From NCBI GenBank assembly GCA_904419725.1, contig CAJFSP010000002.1, forward strand, positions 65,305 through 129,304: DNA of 64,000 nt, read 5' to 3'. The position numbers and the translations under genes were made by a program. The DNA is from Candidatus Heteroclostridium caecigallinarum (GTDB lineage: Bacteria; Bacillota; Clostridia; Christensenellales; CAG-314). The notes beneath the pieces are model-generated. The model saw only the letters and a program-made list of their open reading frames with translations. It did not search any database and had not been told where the DNA came from. Below are positions 24,957 through 33,560 of this stretch, in pieces; position 1 is the stretch's first letter, and the number at the start of each line of letters is the position of its first letter.

Positions 24957-25265
24957 TCAGCTGATAAGTCCGGTGAGCTGATTCGCCACTTCCGGGAAGA
25001 AGCTGAAAATGACTACCAGCGCCGCGATGACGCAGTAGATAATCAAAAACAGAAATCCCTTCGTGACGGCGAATTCCAGCCCGACAAGCACGATTGTCGC
25101 GAGCACCATATACTCCCTGATAACATAGAGAAGCGAAATGGTCTCCGCCGCTATGCCGAAGTCGAATACCGCGTTGGCGTAAAGAAACGCGAACAGCAGC
25201 ACCGTCAGAAACGCCAGTATGGACGTAATGAAGTCCAGAACTTTTTTTGCGCCGTAACCTAACAT
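24957..25265 (-). CDS. Small hydrophobic membrane protein
   Basis: 102 residues, almost entirely hydrophobic, with three probable helices (about 12-32, 40-63 and 68-92). I do not recognise a family. AAAGGAGG stands 6 bases before the ATG, a strong binding site that argues the gene is real. It follows the P-type ATPase gene by 82 bases in the same direction with no terminator seen between, so it may be cotranscribed with hisS and the ATPase. Confidence 0.68.
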   Translation of the reverse strand: MLGYGAKKVLDFITSILAFLTVLLFAFLYANAVFDFGIAAETISLLYVIREYMVLATIVLVGLEFAVTKGFLFLIIYCVIAALVVIFSFFPEVANQLTGLIS

Positions 25266-25347
25266 AATGTCCTCCTTTGCCGGTGGCTTAAATATTTTTA
25301 CCGCTCAAAGCGGTTTGTTTCATATTTATTATTTTGCGCGCCGCCGC

Positions 25348-27798
25348 TTATTTTATTTCTATTTTTTCAAACAGTCTTGTCAGCAGTAGCATGAGCGGGA
25401 ACGATATTTCCACCACGCACACCGTGATGAGAATTTCCACGTTGCTGAGCGAGGCGTATCCGAAAAAGTCCCAGAAAAACGCCATGCCTACAACGGTAAA
25501 CAATCCCGACAGGATGAGCAGCACGCTGCGGAAAAGATTGAGCGGCCTGCAGTTGAAATACAGCGCGAAGAACACCGCGCAGGTATAAACAATCGCCGCT
25601 ATGGTCTCCATCTGCGCCTGCTCCACGTCTATCATCGTGTAGCATATCAGATACACAAACGTCGTGCCGAGTATAAACACCAGCGAAAACGGCAGAGCCT
25701 TTTTGAACACGTTTGTGAGAAACCGTCCCTTTATAAGGCTGGTGTTAGGCTGAATCGCGAGTATCGCCGCCGGCAGCCCCACTATAAACACTTCCAGAAG
25801 CATTATGCTGCTTGTGGAATACGGATAAGTCAGGTTGAGCGCCAGCGCCATTATCGTGATGACGATTGTGTAGATAGTTTTCATGAAAAACAGCGACGCC
25901 ACGCTCTGCACGTTGTTGACAACCCTTCTGCCTTCCGCCACGACGTGCGGCATAGAGGCGAAGTTGTTGTCGATAAGCACCAGGTGCGCCACGTTTCTGG
26001 CGGCCTCGCTTCCCGCCGCCATCGCCACCGAGCAGTCGGCTTCCCTCATGGCGAGAATGTCGTTTACGCCGTCGCCTGTCATCGCGACGGTCTTTTTCAC
26101 CTTGCGCATCGCCCTGACGAGAATGGCTTTCTGGTCAGGCGTGACCCTGCCGAAAACGGTGTAACTGTTTGCCGCCTCAGCGACCTGTTCGTCAGACAGC
26201 CCCTCAAGGCTGATATATCTGTCACTGCCATCGACGCCCACCTTGCGGGCTATTTCAGACACGGTAACCGGGTTGTCGCCTGAAATGACTTTTACCTGCA
26301 CGCCGTTGTCCTTGAACCACTGTATTGTGGAAGCGGCGTCGGGTCTGATTCTGTCCTCGATGACTATAATCGCCACCGGTCTGCGCACGGTCGGCACCTT
26401 AGGCGCGCCGTCGCCAGCCGCGAGAATCTGCGACGGAGAGTTGGCGAGCACCAGCACACGGTACCCCTCCTCGGCGTATTTCTGCACGAGTTTATCCACT
26501 TTCACGTTGCCGTTCGGCAGCACAAACTCTGGCGCGCCGAGAAAATACGTGCCTTCTTCCTCGAAAGACACCGCGGAATACTTCCTCGCCGACGAAAACG
26601 GCACCGTCGCCTTTACTTTCATGCCTTTGGACGTGCCGAACTTTTCCCTCAGCGCGACCGAAGTCATGTTATTGTCGTCCAGCGCGCGCATCATGTTGCC
26701 GATAATCTGCTTTATGGTACGGCTGCTGTCGTTTTTGATTTCTATCGTTTCTTCCACCGACATGGTGCCGTCGGTTATGGTGCCCGTCTTGTCAAGGCAC
26801 AGCACGTTGACCCTCGCCAGCATTTCGATGCAATACAGTTCCTGCACAAGGGTGTTGCGTTTAGCGAGGCGTATTACCGAAACCGCCAGCGTAACGCTGG
26901 TCAGCAGAAACGGCCCCGCCGGTATCAGCGAAATAACGCTGCCCGCCGTTTTGCTGACGGCAAACACAAGGGCGTCACTGCCGGCGGGAGCGTTGTTGAA
27001 GTTGTTGAGGAAAGAAAACACGGCAATCGGCACAATCAGCACGGCTATGACTTTCAGCACCAGATTGAGCGATTTAAGCAGTTCGGAGCGCGGTTTGCGG
27101 TATTTTTTAGCCTGCAACGTCAGCCCTTCGATATAATTATGCTCGCCGATTTTGTCAACTTTCGCCACGCATTTGCCGCTTGTCACGAAACTGCCGGCGT
27201 AAAGCGTGTCGCCTTTCTTTTTGAGCACCGGCACCGATTCGCCCGTCAGCATTGACTCGTTTACTTCCACGCTGCCTTCCATTACCAGAGAGTCGGCGCA
27301 AATCTGCTTGCCCAGCGTCAGCAGCATTATGTCGTCCAGCACGACCTCGTCCACGGGGATTTCCATCTCCGCGCCCTCGCGCAGCACGGTGGCGACCGGC
27401 GCCGACACGACGGACAGTTTTTCGATGGTCTTTTTCGACTTGATTTCCTGAATAATGGCAATGCCGGTATTGGCGACAAGCACCGCCATAAAGAAAATCT
27501 GGTTCCACTGCCCGAAATAAGCCAGCGCTATAAACACTATAAAATATATGAAGTTGAAAAACGTAAAGATATTGCCCAAAAAAATCTGAGCATAGGTTTT
27601 GCCCGTGTTTTTGTCGGTGCGGTTGGTAAGACCGTCTTCCACACGCGCGTCCACCTGCTTCTGCGACAGACCCTTGCCGCTGCCAGGCGAATATCTTTCG
27701 GCAAGATGCAGCGGCACGGCAGGCTTTTTCTTTTTTTCTTCTTTCGGCTCCGTGGCGTCATCTTCCGCCCTTTTGATTTCCTTTATCTGTTCGTCCAT
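25348..27798 (-). CDS. P-type (HAD-IC) cation-transporting ATPase
   Basis: 816 residues. Actuator motif MLTGESVPV, phosphorylation motif CLDKTGTITDG, nucleotide/hinge motif MTGDGVNDILAMREADCSVAMA, and ten or so membrane segments. The helix-4 motif reads LIPAGPFLLTSV rather than PEGL, so the acidic ion ligand of Ca2+ pumps is replaced by Ala. This is typical of a CtpE-like subgroup whose ion is uncertain. The first 30 residues are charged and lysine-rich. The ATG lies 4 bases after the hisS stop without its own Shine-Dalgarno, implying coupled translation. Confidence 0.93.
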   Translation of the reverse strand: MDEQIKEIKRAEDDATEPKEEKKKKPAVPLHLAERYSPGSGKGLSQKQVDARVEDGLTNRTDKNTGKTYAQIFLGNIFTFFNFIYFIVFIALAYFGQWNQIFFMAVLVANTGIAIIQEIKSKKTIEKLSVVSAPVATVLREGAEMEIPVDEVVLDDIMLLTLGKQICADSLVMEGSVEVNESMLTGESVPVLKKKGDTLYAGSFVTSGKCVAKVDKIGEHNYIEGLTLQAKKYRKPRSELLKSLNLVLKVIAVLIVPIAVFSFLNNFNNAPAGSDALVFAVSKTAGSVISLIPAGPFLLTSVTLAVSVIRLAKRNTLVQELYCIEMLARVNVLCLDKTGTITDGTMSVEETIEIKNDSSRTIKQIIGNMMRALDDNNMTSVALREKFGTSKGMKVKATVPFSSARKYSAVSFEEEGTYFLGAPEFVLPNGNVKVDKLVQKYAEEGYRVLVLANSPSQILAAGDGAPKVPTVRRPVAIIVIEDRIRPDAASTIQWFKDNGVQVKVISGDNPVTVSEIARKVGVDGSDRYISLEGLSDEQVAEAANSYTVFGRVTPDQKAILVRAMRKVKKTVAMTGDGVNDILAMREADCSVAMAAGSEAARNVAHLVLIDNNFASMPHVVAEGRRVVNNVQSVASLFFMKTIYTIVITIMALALNLTYPYSTSSIMLLEVFIVGLPAAILAIQPNTSLIKGRFLTNVFKKALPFSLVFILGTTFVYLICYTMIDVEQAQMETIAAIVYTCAVFFALYFNCRPLNLFRSVLLILSGLFTVVGMAFFWDFFGYASLSNVEILITVCVVEISFPLMLLLTRLFEKIEIK

Positions 27799-27802
27799 AT
27801 AA

Positions 27803-29047
27803 TCAATCGGTAAGACGTATCTCGCCCTTTTCGTTCACCTGATAAATTTCCGAATATCCCGATTCCCTGAGCTGTTCCAAAAGATATCCGAAATTTTTGA
27901 TACGCTTTGTGACAAGGCATATTTCGCCCTTTTCCCGCCGTTCCGCCGCCATGGCGAAGACGTCGGCGAGCGTTTGCGCGCCGCAGCGGCCGTCCACGAC
28001 GTACGCCGTCATTGCTTTGTGTTCGCCCTCGGCGAAACCTTTTTCTTTGAGTATTGAAAATATCCGCTCGAAACCGATGGAAAACCCGCAGGCGGGAACG
28101 TCGCGCCCCAGAAAGCGCCCCAGCATATTGTCGTATCTGCCGCCGCCGGCGACAGACACGCCGTAGCCGTCCACCGCCACCTCGAAAATAGGCCCAGTGT
28201 AATAATTCATGCCGCGCACCAGCGCGCAGTCGAATTTCATGTTAAAGCCGCCGTTCGAGTTGACGGCGATGATGCTTCTCAGGTCGTCAAAAACCCGCCG
28301 TTCAACCACGCCGCCAAGAACCTTTTCGGCGCCGTCCAGCCCGGCAGCCGAAATACCGGCGGCGGCGTCTATGAGAGCGGCGGCGTTATCACTGCCGAAC
28401 CCGAGCGAAACAAGTTCGTCCCTGACGCCGTCGGCGCCGATTTTATCGAGTTTGTCAAGAGATACAAACACCTTGTCGAAATCTTCCTCGGCGAATCCCG
28501 CTTTCACAGCCAGCCCTTTAAGAATTCTTCTGTCGTTGATTTTCACGGTGAAGCCGCTGAGCCCCAGTTTGCCGAGAGCGGTGGTAGTGGCGGAAATAAG
28601 TTCCGCCTCAGCCATGCAGCCCGCCTCGCCGATAATGTCGATGTCGCACTGCACAAACTGGCGGAATCTGCCCTTTTGCGGTCTTTCCGCGCGCCACACG
28701 TTGCCAATCTGAATGGCTTTGAACACGTTAGGCAGACTGCCGGCGTTGTTGGCGTAATATCTCGACAGCGGCACGGTGAGGTCGTATCTCAGCCCCAGGT
28801 CGCACAGTTCGTCGGCCGTGGCGTTTTCGAGTTTTTCGCCCCTTTTCAGAATTTTGAAAATAAGTTTTTCATTGTCGCCGCCCTGTTTCGACGTGAGGTT
28901 TTTAATGTCTTCCACGCACGGCGTTTCGATTTGCGTAAAGCCGTAAGAAGTATACACCTCTTTAATGATATCCATAATGCGCTGTCTCAAAGCCAGGTCG
29001 CGCGGCAAAATATCTCTCATGCCTTTAGGCGGCGTTTTTACAAGCAT
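27803..29047 (-). CDS. hisS: Histidyl-tRNA synthetase
   Basis: Charges tRNA(His). 414 residues from the ATG at 29047, which CGGAGG precedes by 4 bases; the frame upstream to 29173 crosses the promoter and is rejected. Class II motifs are clear: motif 2 VWRAERPQKGRFRQF, histidine-specific LVRGMNYYTGPIFEV, and motif 3 VAGGGRYD with GFSIGFERIF. The C-terminal anticodon domain is present. Usually hisS is followed by aspS in Bacillota; here it is followed at once by a P-type ATPase. Confidence 0.96.
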   Translation of the reverse strand: MLVKTPPKGMRDILPRDLALRQRIMDIIKEVYTSYGFTQIETPCVEDIKNLTSKQGGDNEKLIFKILKRGEKLENATADELCDLGLRYDLTVPLSRYYANNAGSLPNVFKAIQIGNVWRAERPQKGRFRQFVQCDIDIIGEAGCMAEAELISATTTALGKLGLSGFTVKINDRRILKGLAVKAGFAEEDFDKVFVSLDKLDKIGADGVRDELVSLGFGSDNAAALIDAAAGISAAGLDGAEKVLGGVVERRVFDDLRSIIAVNSNGGFNMKFDCALVRGMNYYTGPIFEVAVDGYGVSVAGGGRYDNMLGRFLGRDVPACGFSIGFERIFSILKEKGFAEGEHKAMTAYVVDGRCGAQTLADVFAMAAERREKGEICLVTKRIKNFGYLLEQLRESGYSEIYQVNEKGEIRLTD

Positions 29048-29096
29048 TTTTCCTCCGGGGCCAAACTGCCCAAAATAAAGAATCTTAATCAAAAAA

Positions 29097-29125
29097 AGTG
29101 TATCACACAGCGCCACTCGTGTCAA
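29097..29125 (-). promoter_or_regulatory. Promoter of hisS-ATPase
   Basis: TTGACA (29120-29125), 17 bp, TACACT (29097-29102). The leader is about 40 nt, with no room for a T-box. Confidence 0.83.
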
Positions 29126-29138
29126 ACGGGCGCGCGGG

Positions 29139-29174
29139 CAAAAAACAATGCCGTTTTCGCTCGAAAACGGCATT
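29139..29174 (-). terminator. Terminator of the glycogen operon
   Basis: AATGCCGTTTTC-GCTC-GAAAACGGCATT followed on the minus strand by GTTTTTTG, just after the stop of the GH13 gene. Confidence 0.85.
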
Positions 29175-29191
29175 CTGCTACGGTTTTTTTG

Positions 29192-30988
29192 TCAAAAAGC
29201 GGCGATTATAAACTCATAAGGCGCCAAACGCGCGGATTTTTCGCCGTCGGCCGGCATTTTGCCCAAAACAACCCGCCCTTTCAGAGTTATTTCGGCGTTG
29301 TCGGCGCCGACATTGACGGCAACGTTCACGCCGCGGCCGCCTTTGATTCTGTCAAAACTGAGCACGCCGCCCTCAAAAGCGATGTTTTCCGTCAAAGCGT
29401 CTTTGAACAGTTCGTCGCGGCGCAGCGCGCCGAGCCGGGCGAAGAATTTCACCAGTTCCCCGTTTTCGCGCCCCCAAGGGTAACACGCGCGGCAGAACGG
29501 GTCGCCGAAGCCCTGCAAGCCCGCTTCGTCGCCGTAATAAAGACACGGCACGCCGTACAGCGTATATTGCAGAACAGACGCCGCCATAAACTTTTTAACG
29601 GCGGTTTCCAGCCGTTCGCCCTCCATGCGGTAAGCGGCCTGGGCGTCTTTGCCCTTCACGTCGTCGCCGGAAATGGCGGTAACCGCCCTTTTGGTATCGT
29701 GCGACGACAGCATGTTGAAAAGTTTATCCAGACAGGCTTTGGGATAAGCGTCTATCTGCGTAAGCAGCAGGTTGACGAATTTGCGCCCGTCGCCGTCGCG
29801 CATGAGGGAAATCACAGCGTCTTTGAGTGGATAATTCATCACGCTGTCAAGCTGACCGCCCTGAAAATACTTTCTGCGGCGGCCGTAAGCGATTTTATCG
29901 GTGGCGTTTTCCCACACCTCGCCTATGACGATATTGTCGCCGTTTTCCCTGACGGCGGCGCACAGCGGATACAGAAATTCGTCGGGCAGTTCGTCCACAA
30001 CATCCAGTCTGACGCCCGCCACGCCTTTGCCAAGCCATTCGGGCAGCACCTCGCCGCATATGAAATCACGGTAAGAGGCGTTTAGTTTATTGACTTCGGG
30101 CAGGGTGTCTATGCCCCACCACGTCTTGTACCGGTCGGGATAACGGGTAAACGTGTACCAGCCGTAATAAGGCGAATCCTTGGACTGGCACGCCCCCACA
30201 CTGTCATACGATCCGTATTTGTTGAAATACACGCTGTCGTCGCCGGTGTGGCTGTATACACCGTCCATGATGATTTTAATGCCGTATTCCGCCGCTTCGG
30301 CAATCAGCGCTTCCAGCGCCCTTTCTCCGCCGAAACCACCGTCGACGGAAAGAAAATCGCCCACGTTGTATTTATGGTTGGAGTTGGACTCGCAAAACGG
30401 GCTGAGATAAATCACCGTGACGCCGAGCGAAGCGATATAAGGCAGTTTGAGTCTTATGCCGTCCAGGTCGCCGCCGAAAAACTCGTTGTTGAGCACTTTT
30501 CCGCCCACCGGTCTGTGGTCGGGCACGGCAAAGATATCTCCGTTGACGACCGCGCCCTTCGGATAGCCGTGCTCGCCGCCTTTGAAAAACCTGTCGATAA
30601 AAACGTGATACGCCACGCCGCCCTTGAACCACGCCGCCGTGTCGGCGTTTCCGCCGTACACAGTCAGCTGATAAGGCTCGCCCAAGTTGTCGAGAGCGAC
30701 CCCGTCCAGAAGGTCGCCTTTGCAAATATACTTTACGCCGCGGGCCGTTTCCGCCTCGAAATAATAAAAGTAAAGCCCCCTGAGCGCCATCGAAACGCTG
30801 ACGGAATAAGTGTCGCCCTCCGTCCGCCGCATAAATCTTTTATAGACCTGCTTTCCGCCGTCCGCCCAAAAACAGAAAAATACGCGGCTTGCGCCGGCGC
30901 ACTCCACCGAAAGAGTAAAAACCTCGTTTTCGTGAACGGCGCCCACCACGCTTTTATGTCTTTTGTCTGTCGGGTTGTATTTTACCAT
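29192..30988 (-). CDS. GH13-family alpha-glycosidase (neopullulanase / maltodextrin-acting)
   Basis: 598 residues, cytoplasmic. The N-terminal 110 residues look like the carbohydrate-binding beta-domain of neopullulanase-type enzymes. The (beta/alpha)8 barrel has the three catalytic regions GVRLDVVDE (nucleophile Asp), IGEVWENA (acid Glu) and LSSHDTKR (Asp). It probably hydrolyses or debranches maltodextrins released from glycogen. GAGGAG stands before the ATG. Last gene of the glycogen operon; a strong hairpin separates it from glgP. Confidence 0.92.
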   Translation of the reverse strand: MVKYNPTDKRHKSVVGAVHENEVFTLSVECAGASRVFFCFWADGGKQVYKRFMRRTEGDTYSVSVSMALRGLYFYYFEAETARGVKYICKGDLLDGVALDNLGEPYQLTVYGGNADTAAWFKGGVAYHVFIDRFFKGGEHGYPKGAVVNGDIFAVPDHRPVGGKVLNNEFFGGDLDGIRLKLPYIASLGVTVIYLSPFCESNSNHKYNVGDFLSVDGGFGGERALEALIAEAAEYGIKIIMDGVYSHTGDDSVYFNKYGSYDSVGACQSKDSPYYGWYTFTRYPDRYKTWWGIDTLPEVNKLNASYRDFICGEVLPEWLGKGVAGVRLDVVDELPDEFLYPLCAAVRENGDNIVIGEVWENATDKIAYGRRRKYFQGGQLDSVMNYPLKDAVISLMRDGDGRKFVNLLLTQIDAYPKACLDKLFNMLSSHDTKRAVTAISGDDVKGKDAQAAYRMEGERLETAVKKFMAASVLQYTLYGVPCLYYGDEAGLQGFGDPFCRACYPWGRENGELVKFFARLGALRRDELFKDALTENIAFEGGVLSFDRIKGGRGVNVAVNVGADNAEITLKGRVVLGKMPADGEKSARLAPYEFIIAAF

Positions 30989-31009
30989 GCTTCTCCTCTA
31001 TTGGGCGAA

Positions 31010-31041
31010 CGCGGCGGAAGCCGCCAATGACTTCCGCCGCG
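31010..31041 (-). other. Intercistronic hairpin between glgP and GH13 gene
   Basis: An 11-bp perfect stem CGCGGCGGAAG / CTTCCGCCGCG with a 10-nt loop. No T tract follows on the minus strand, so it is more likely an mRNA stabiliser or processing site than a terminator for this operon. Confidence 0.7.
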
Positions 31042-31071
31042 ATTTTTCCGTTATATATTTCGGGTTCGGGT

Positions 31072-33486
31072 TCAGATTTTTTTGAGTCCCCAGATATTTT
31101 TGGCGTATTCCTCGATGCTTCTGTCGGCGGAGAACCTGCCCGACTTGCCTATGTTGACAAGCGATTTGGCGTTCCACTCCGACGGCTTGCGATATGTTTC
31201 GTCCATCTTTTCGTGCGCGCGCATATAGGCGTCGAAATCGGCGAGACACATATACGGGTCGGCGACAGGCGAACGGGTCAGCAGATACTGCGCTATGTGC
31301 GAAAAATTCTTGCCGCCGACGCTGCCGTTGAGCGTGTCGATGATACCCTTAATCACAGGGTGATTCTGATACAGTTCGGTGGAATTATACCCTCTGTGCC
31401 AGCGTTCTTCCACCTCCGCCGCCGTAAGACCGAAAATAAATATATTGTCGTCGCCCACGGCCTGCGCCATTTCCACGTTGGCGCCGTCCAGCGTGCCGAG
31501 CGTCAGCGCGCCGTTAAGCATAAACTTCATGTTGCCGGTGCCGCTGGCTTCTTTGCCCGCCAGTGAAATCTGCTCGCTGACTTCGCTTGCCGGCATCATC
31601 TTTTCCGACATGGTAACGCAGTAATCTTCCAGAAAAACAACGTTTATTTTGTCTTTGAGCCGCGCGTCGCCCGCCACTTCTTTGGAAAGCGCGCACACCA
31701 GTTCGATAATCTGTTTCGCCACATAATAGCCCGAGGCCGCCTTGCCGGCGAAAATAAAGGTCTGCGGCGTGACTTCCTTGTTCGGATTGGCTTTTATGTC
31801 GTTTATAAGCGCGATTATTTTGAGCGCGTTGAGCAATTGGCGCTTGTATTCGTGAATGCGCTTTGCCTGCACGTCGAAACGCGACGACGGGTCAATCACG
31901 AAGCCGCTTTTTTTGTAGACATAATCGGCAAACTGCTTCTTTTTGGTCAGTTTGATTTCGCCGAGTTTTTCAAGCACGCTCTTGTCTTTGGCGAACTTGC
32001 AGAGTTTGTCGAGTTCTTCGGCGTGCTTGACGAATTTATCCCCTATAAGGTCGGCGATGAGCGCCGACAGTTCGGGGTTGGACTGGCAAAGCCACCTGCG
32101 GTAAGCAATGCCGTTTGTAACGTTGGTGAATTTTTCCGGCGTGTCGAGATAAAAGTCGTGGAATATCGTGTTTTTAATAATATCGCTGTGCAGCGCCGAA
32201 ACGCCGTTTACGGCGTGCGAACCCACGATTGCCAGGTTTGCCATGCGCACTTTGTTGTAATACAAAATGGCGCTGGTTTTGATTTTGTTTTCGTCGCCAG
32301 GATATTTCGAGCGCAGATGCTGGTTGTGCCGTTTGTCTATTTCAAGAATAATGTCGTAAACCCTCGGCAGCAGCATTTTCACGCGTGACTGATCCCATTC
32401 TTCCAGCGCTTCCGCCATGACTGTATGGTTGGTGTAAGCCATGGTTTTGGTAACGATGTCCCACGCCTCGTCCCAGCCGAGCCCGTGTTCGTCCATCAGC
32501 AGCCGCATGAGTTCCGGCACGCAAAGCGCCGGGTGCGTGTCGTTGATGTGTATAGCGGCCAGTTCCGGCAGACGCCTTATGTCCTTCCAGCGGCGCATAT
32601 GGTCGGCGAGAATATTCTGCAACGACGCCGAAACGAGAAAATACTGTTGTTTGAGCCTCAGCGTTTTGCCTTCGGCGTGGTCGTCGGACGGATAAAGCAC
32701 CTTTGAAATAAGTTCCGCCTCGTTCTGCATCTGCATGACCCTGGCGTAATCGCCCGTGCTGAAAGACTTCATGTCAAACACCCTGTTGCTCTTGGCGCTC
32801 CACATCCTCAGCACGCTTGCGCCGTCGCCGTAGCCCGAAATAATCATTTCGTAAGGCATGGCGATTATTTCGTCGCAGTCTTTATACACCGGCAGCATAT
32901 GCCCGTCCCGCCAGATATAGTCCACTTTGCCGCCCATGCGCACCGTCACGGCGCTGTCCTGGCGCTGAACCATCCACACTTCGCCGCCGGGCAGCCAGTT
33001 GTCCGGGATTTCCGTCTGCCAGCCGTCCACCACTTTCTGTTTGAACAGGCCGTAGTCGTATCTTATCGTGTAGCCCATAGCAGGGTAATCGAGCGACGCC
33101 AGCGAATCCATAAAGCAGGCGGCAAGCCTGCCGAGACCGCCGTTGCCGAGACCGGCGTCGGGCTCCATGTCGTAAAGGTCTTCCAGCGCGGCGTAAGGCG
33201 CCACCGCTTCACGGAAGACGTCGGTCAGTTGCAGGTTGAACAGATTTGTTTTGAGCGACTGTCCCAGCAGAAACTCCATGCAGATGTAATAAACTCTCTT
33301 GCCGTTTTTAAGATGTCTGCGGTGCGAAAAAGCGTTGCGCTTTTCCAGCAGAATATCCCTGACGACGGCGGCGCACGCGTTGTAAAGCTGCTGTTTGGTC
33401 GCTTCCGTTATCTGAATGTTGAAATATCTTTTGAGTTTGTCGTTGATTTTTTCCAGCACGGTCGCTGTGTCTTTAATCGATGTCAT
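31072..33486 (-). CDS. glgP: Glycogen/maltodextrin phosphorylase
   Basis: Releases glucose-1-phosphate from the non-reducing ends of glycogen. 804 residues from the ATG at 33486, preceded by GGGAGA; the longer frame to 33612 enters glgA and is rejected. The pyridoxal-phosphate site EASGTGNMKFMLNGALTLGTLDGAN region is intact, as are GNGGLGRLAACFMDS and the GYxxG-type substrate loops. Product glucose-1-phosphate feeds pgcA in the same operon. Confidence 0.97.
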   Translation of the reverse strand: MTSIKDTATVLEKINDKLKRYFNIQITEATKQQLYNACAAVVRDILLEKRNAFSHRRHLKNGKRVYYICMEFLLGQSLKTNLFNLQLTDVFREAVAPYAALEDLYDMEPDAGLGNGGLGRLAACFMDSLASLDYPAMGYTIRYDYGLFKQKVVDGWQTEIPDNWLPGGEVWMVQRQDSAVTVRMGGKVDYIWRDGHMLPVYKDCDEIIAMPYEMIISGYGDGASVLRMWSAKSNRVFDMKSFSTGDYARVMQMQNEAELISKVLYPSDDHAEGKTLRLKQQYFLVSASLQNILADHMRRWKDIRRLPELAAIHINDTHPALCVPELMRLLMDEHGLGWDEAWDIVTKTMAYTNHTVMAEALEEWDQSRVKMLLPRVYDIILEIDKRHNQHLRSKYPGDENKIKTSAILYYNKVRMANLAIVGSHAVNGVSALHSDIIKNTIFHDFYLDTPEKFTNVTNGIAYRRWLCQSNPELSALIADLIGDKFVKHAEELDKLCKFAKDKSVLEKLGEIKLTKKKQFADYVYKKSGFVIDPSSRFDVQAKRIHEYKRQLLNALKIIALINDIKANPNKEVTPQTFIFAGKAASGYYVAKQIIELVCALSKEVAGDARLKDKINVVFLEDYCVTMSEKMMPASEVSEQISLAGKEASGTGNMKFMLNGALTLGTLDGANVEMAQAVGDDNIFIFGLTAAEVEERWHRGYNSTELYQNHPVIKGIIDTLNGSVGGKNFSHIAQYLLTRSPVADPYMCLADFDAYMRAHEKMDETYRKPSEWNAKSLVNIGKSGRFSADRSIEEYAKNIWGLKKI

Positions 33487-33560
33487 AATTCTCCCTATTG
33501 CCAGAAACTCAGGACCGTTTTGACGAGTTGTCTGTGATTTCTGCCAAAAATTTTTTCTTG

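Noticed and set aside
24954..25262. Plus-strand frame opposite the small membrane protein
   Set aside because: The minus-strand frame has a strong AAAGGAGG site and a clear membrane-protein pattern; the plus frame has neither.
29048..29096. T-box leader before hisS
   Set aside because: The leader is about 40 nt long and contains no T-box sequence or specifier stem.
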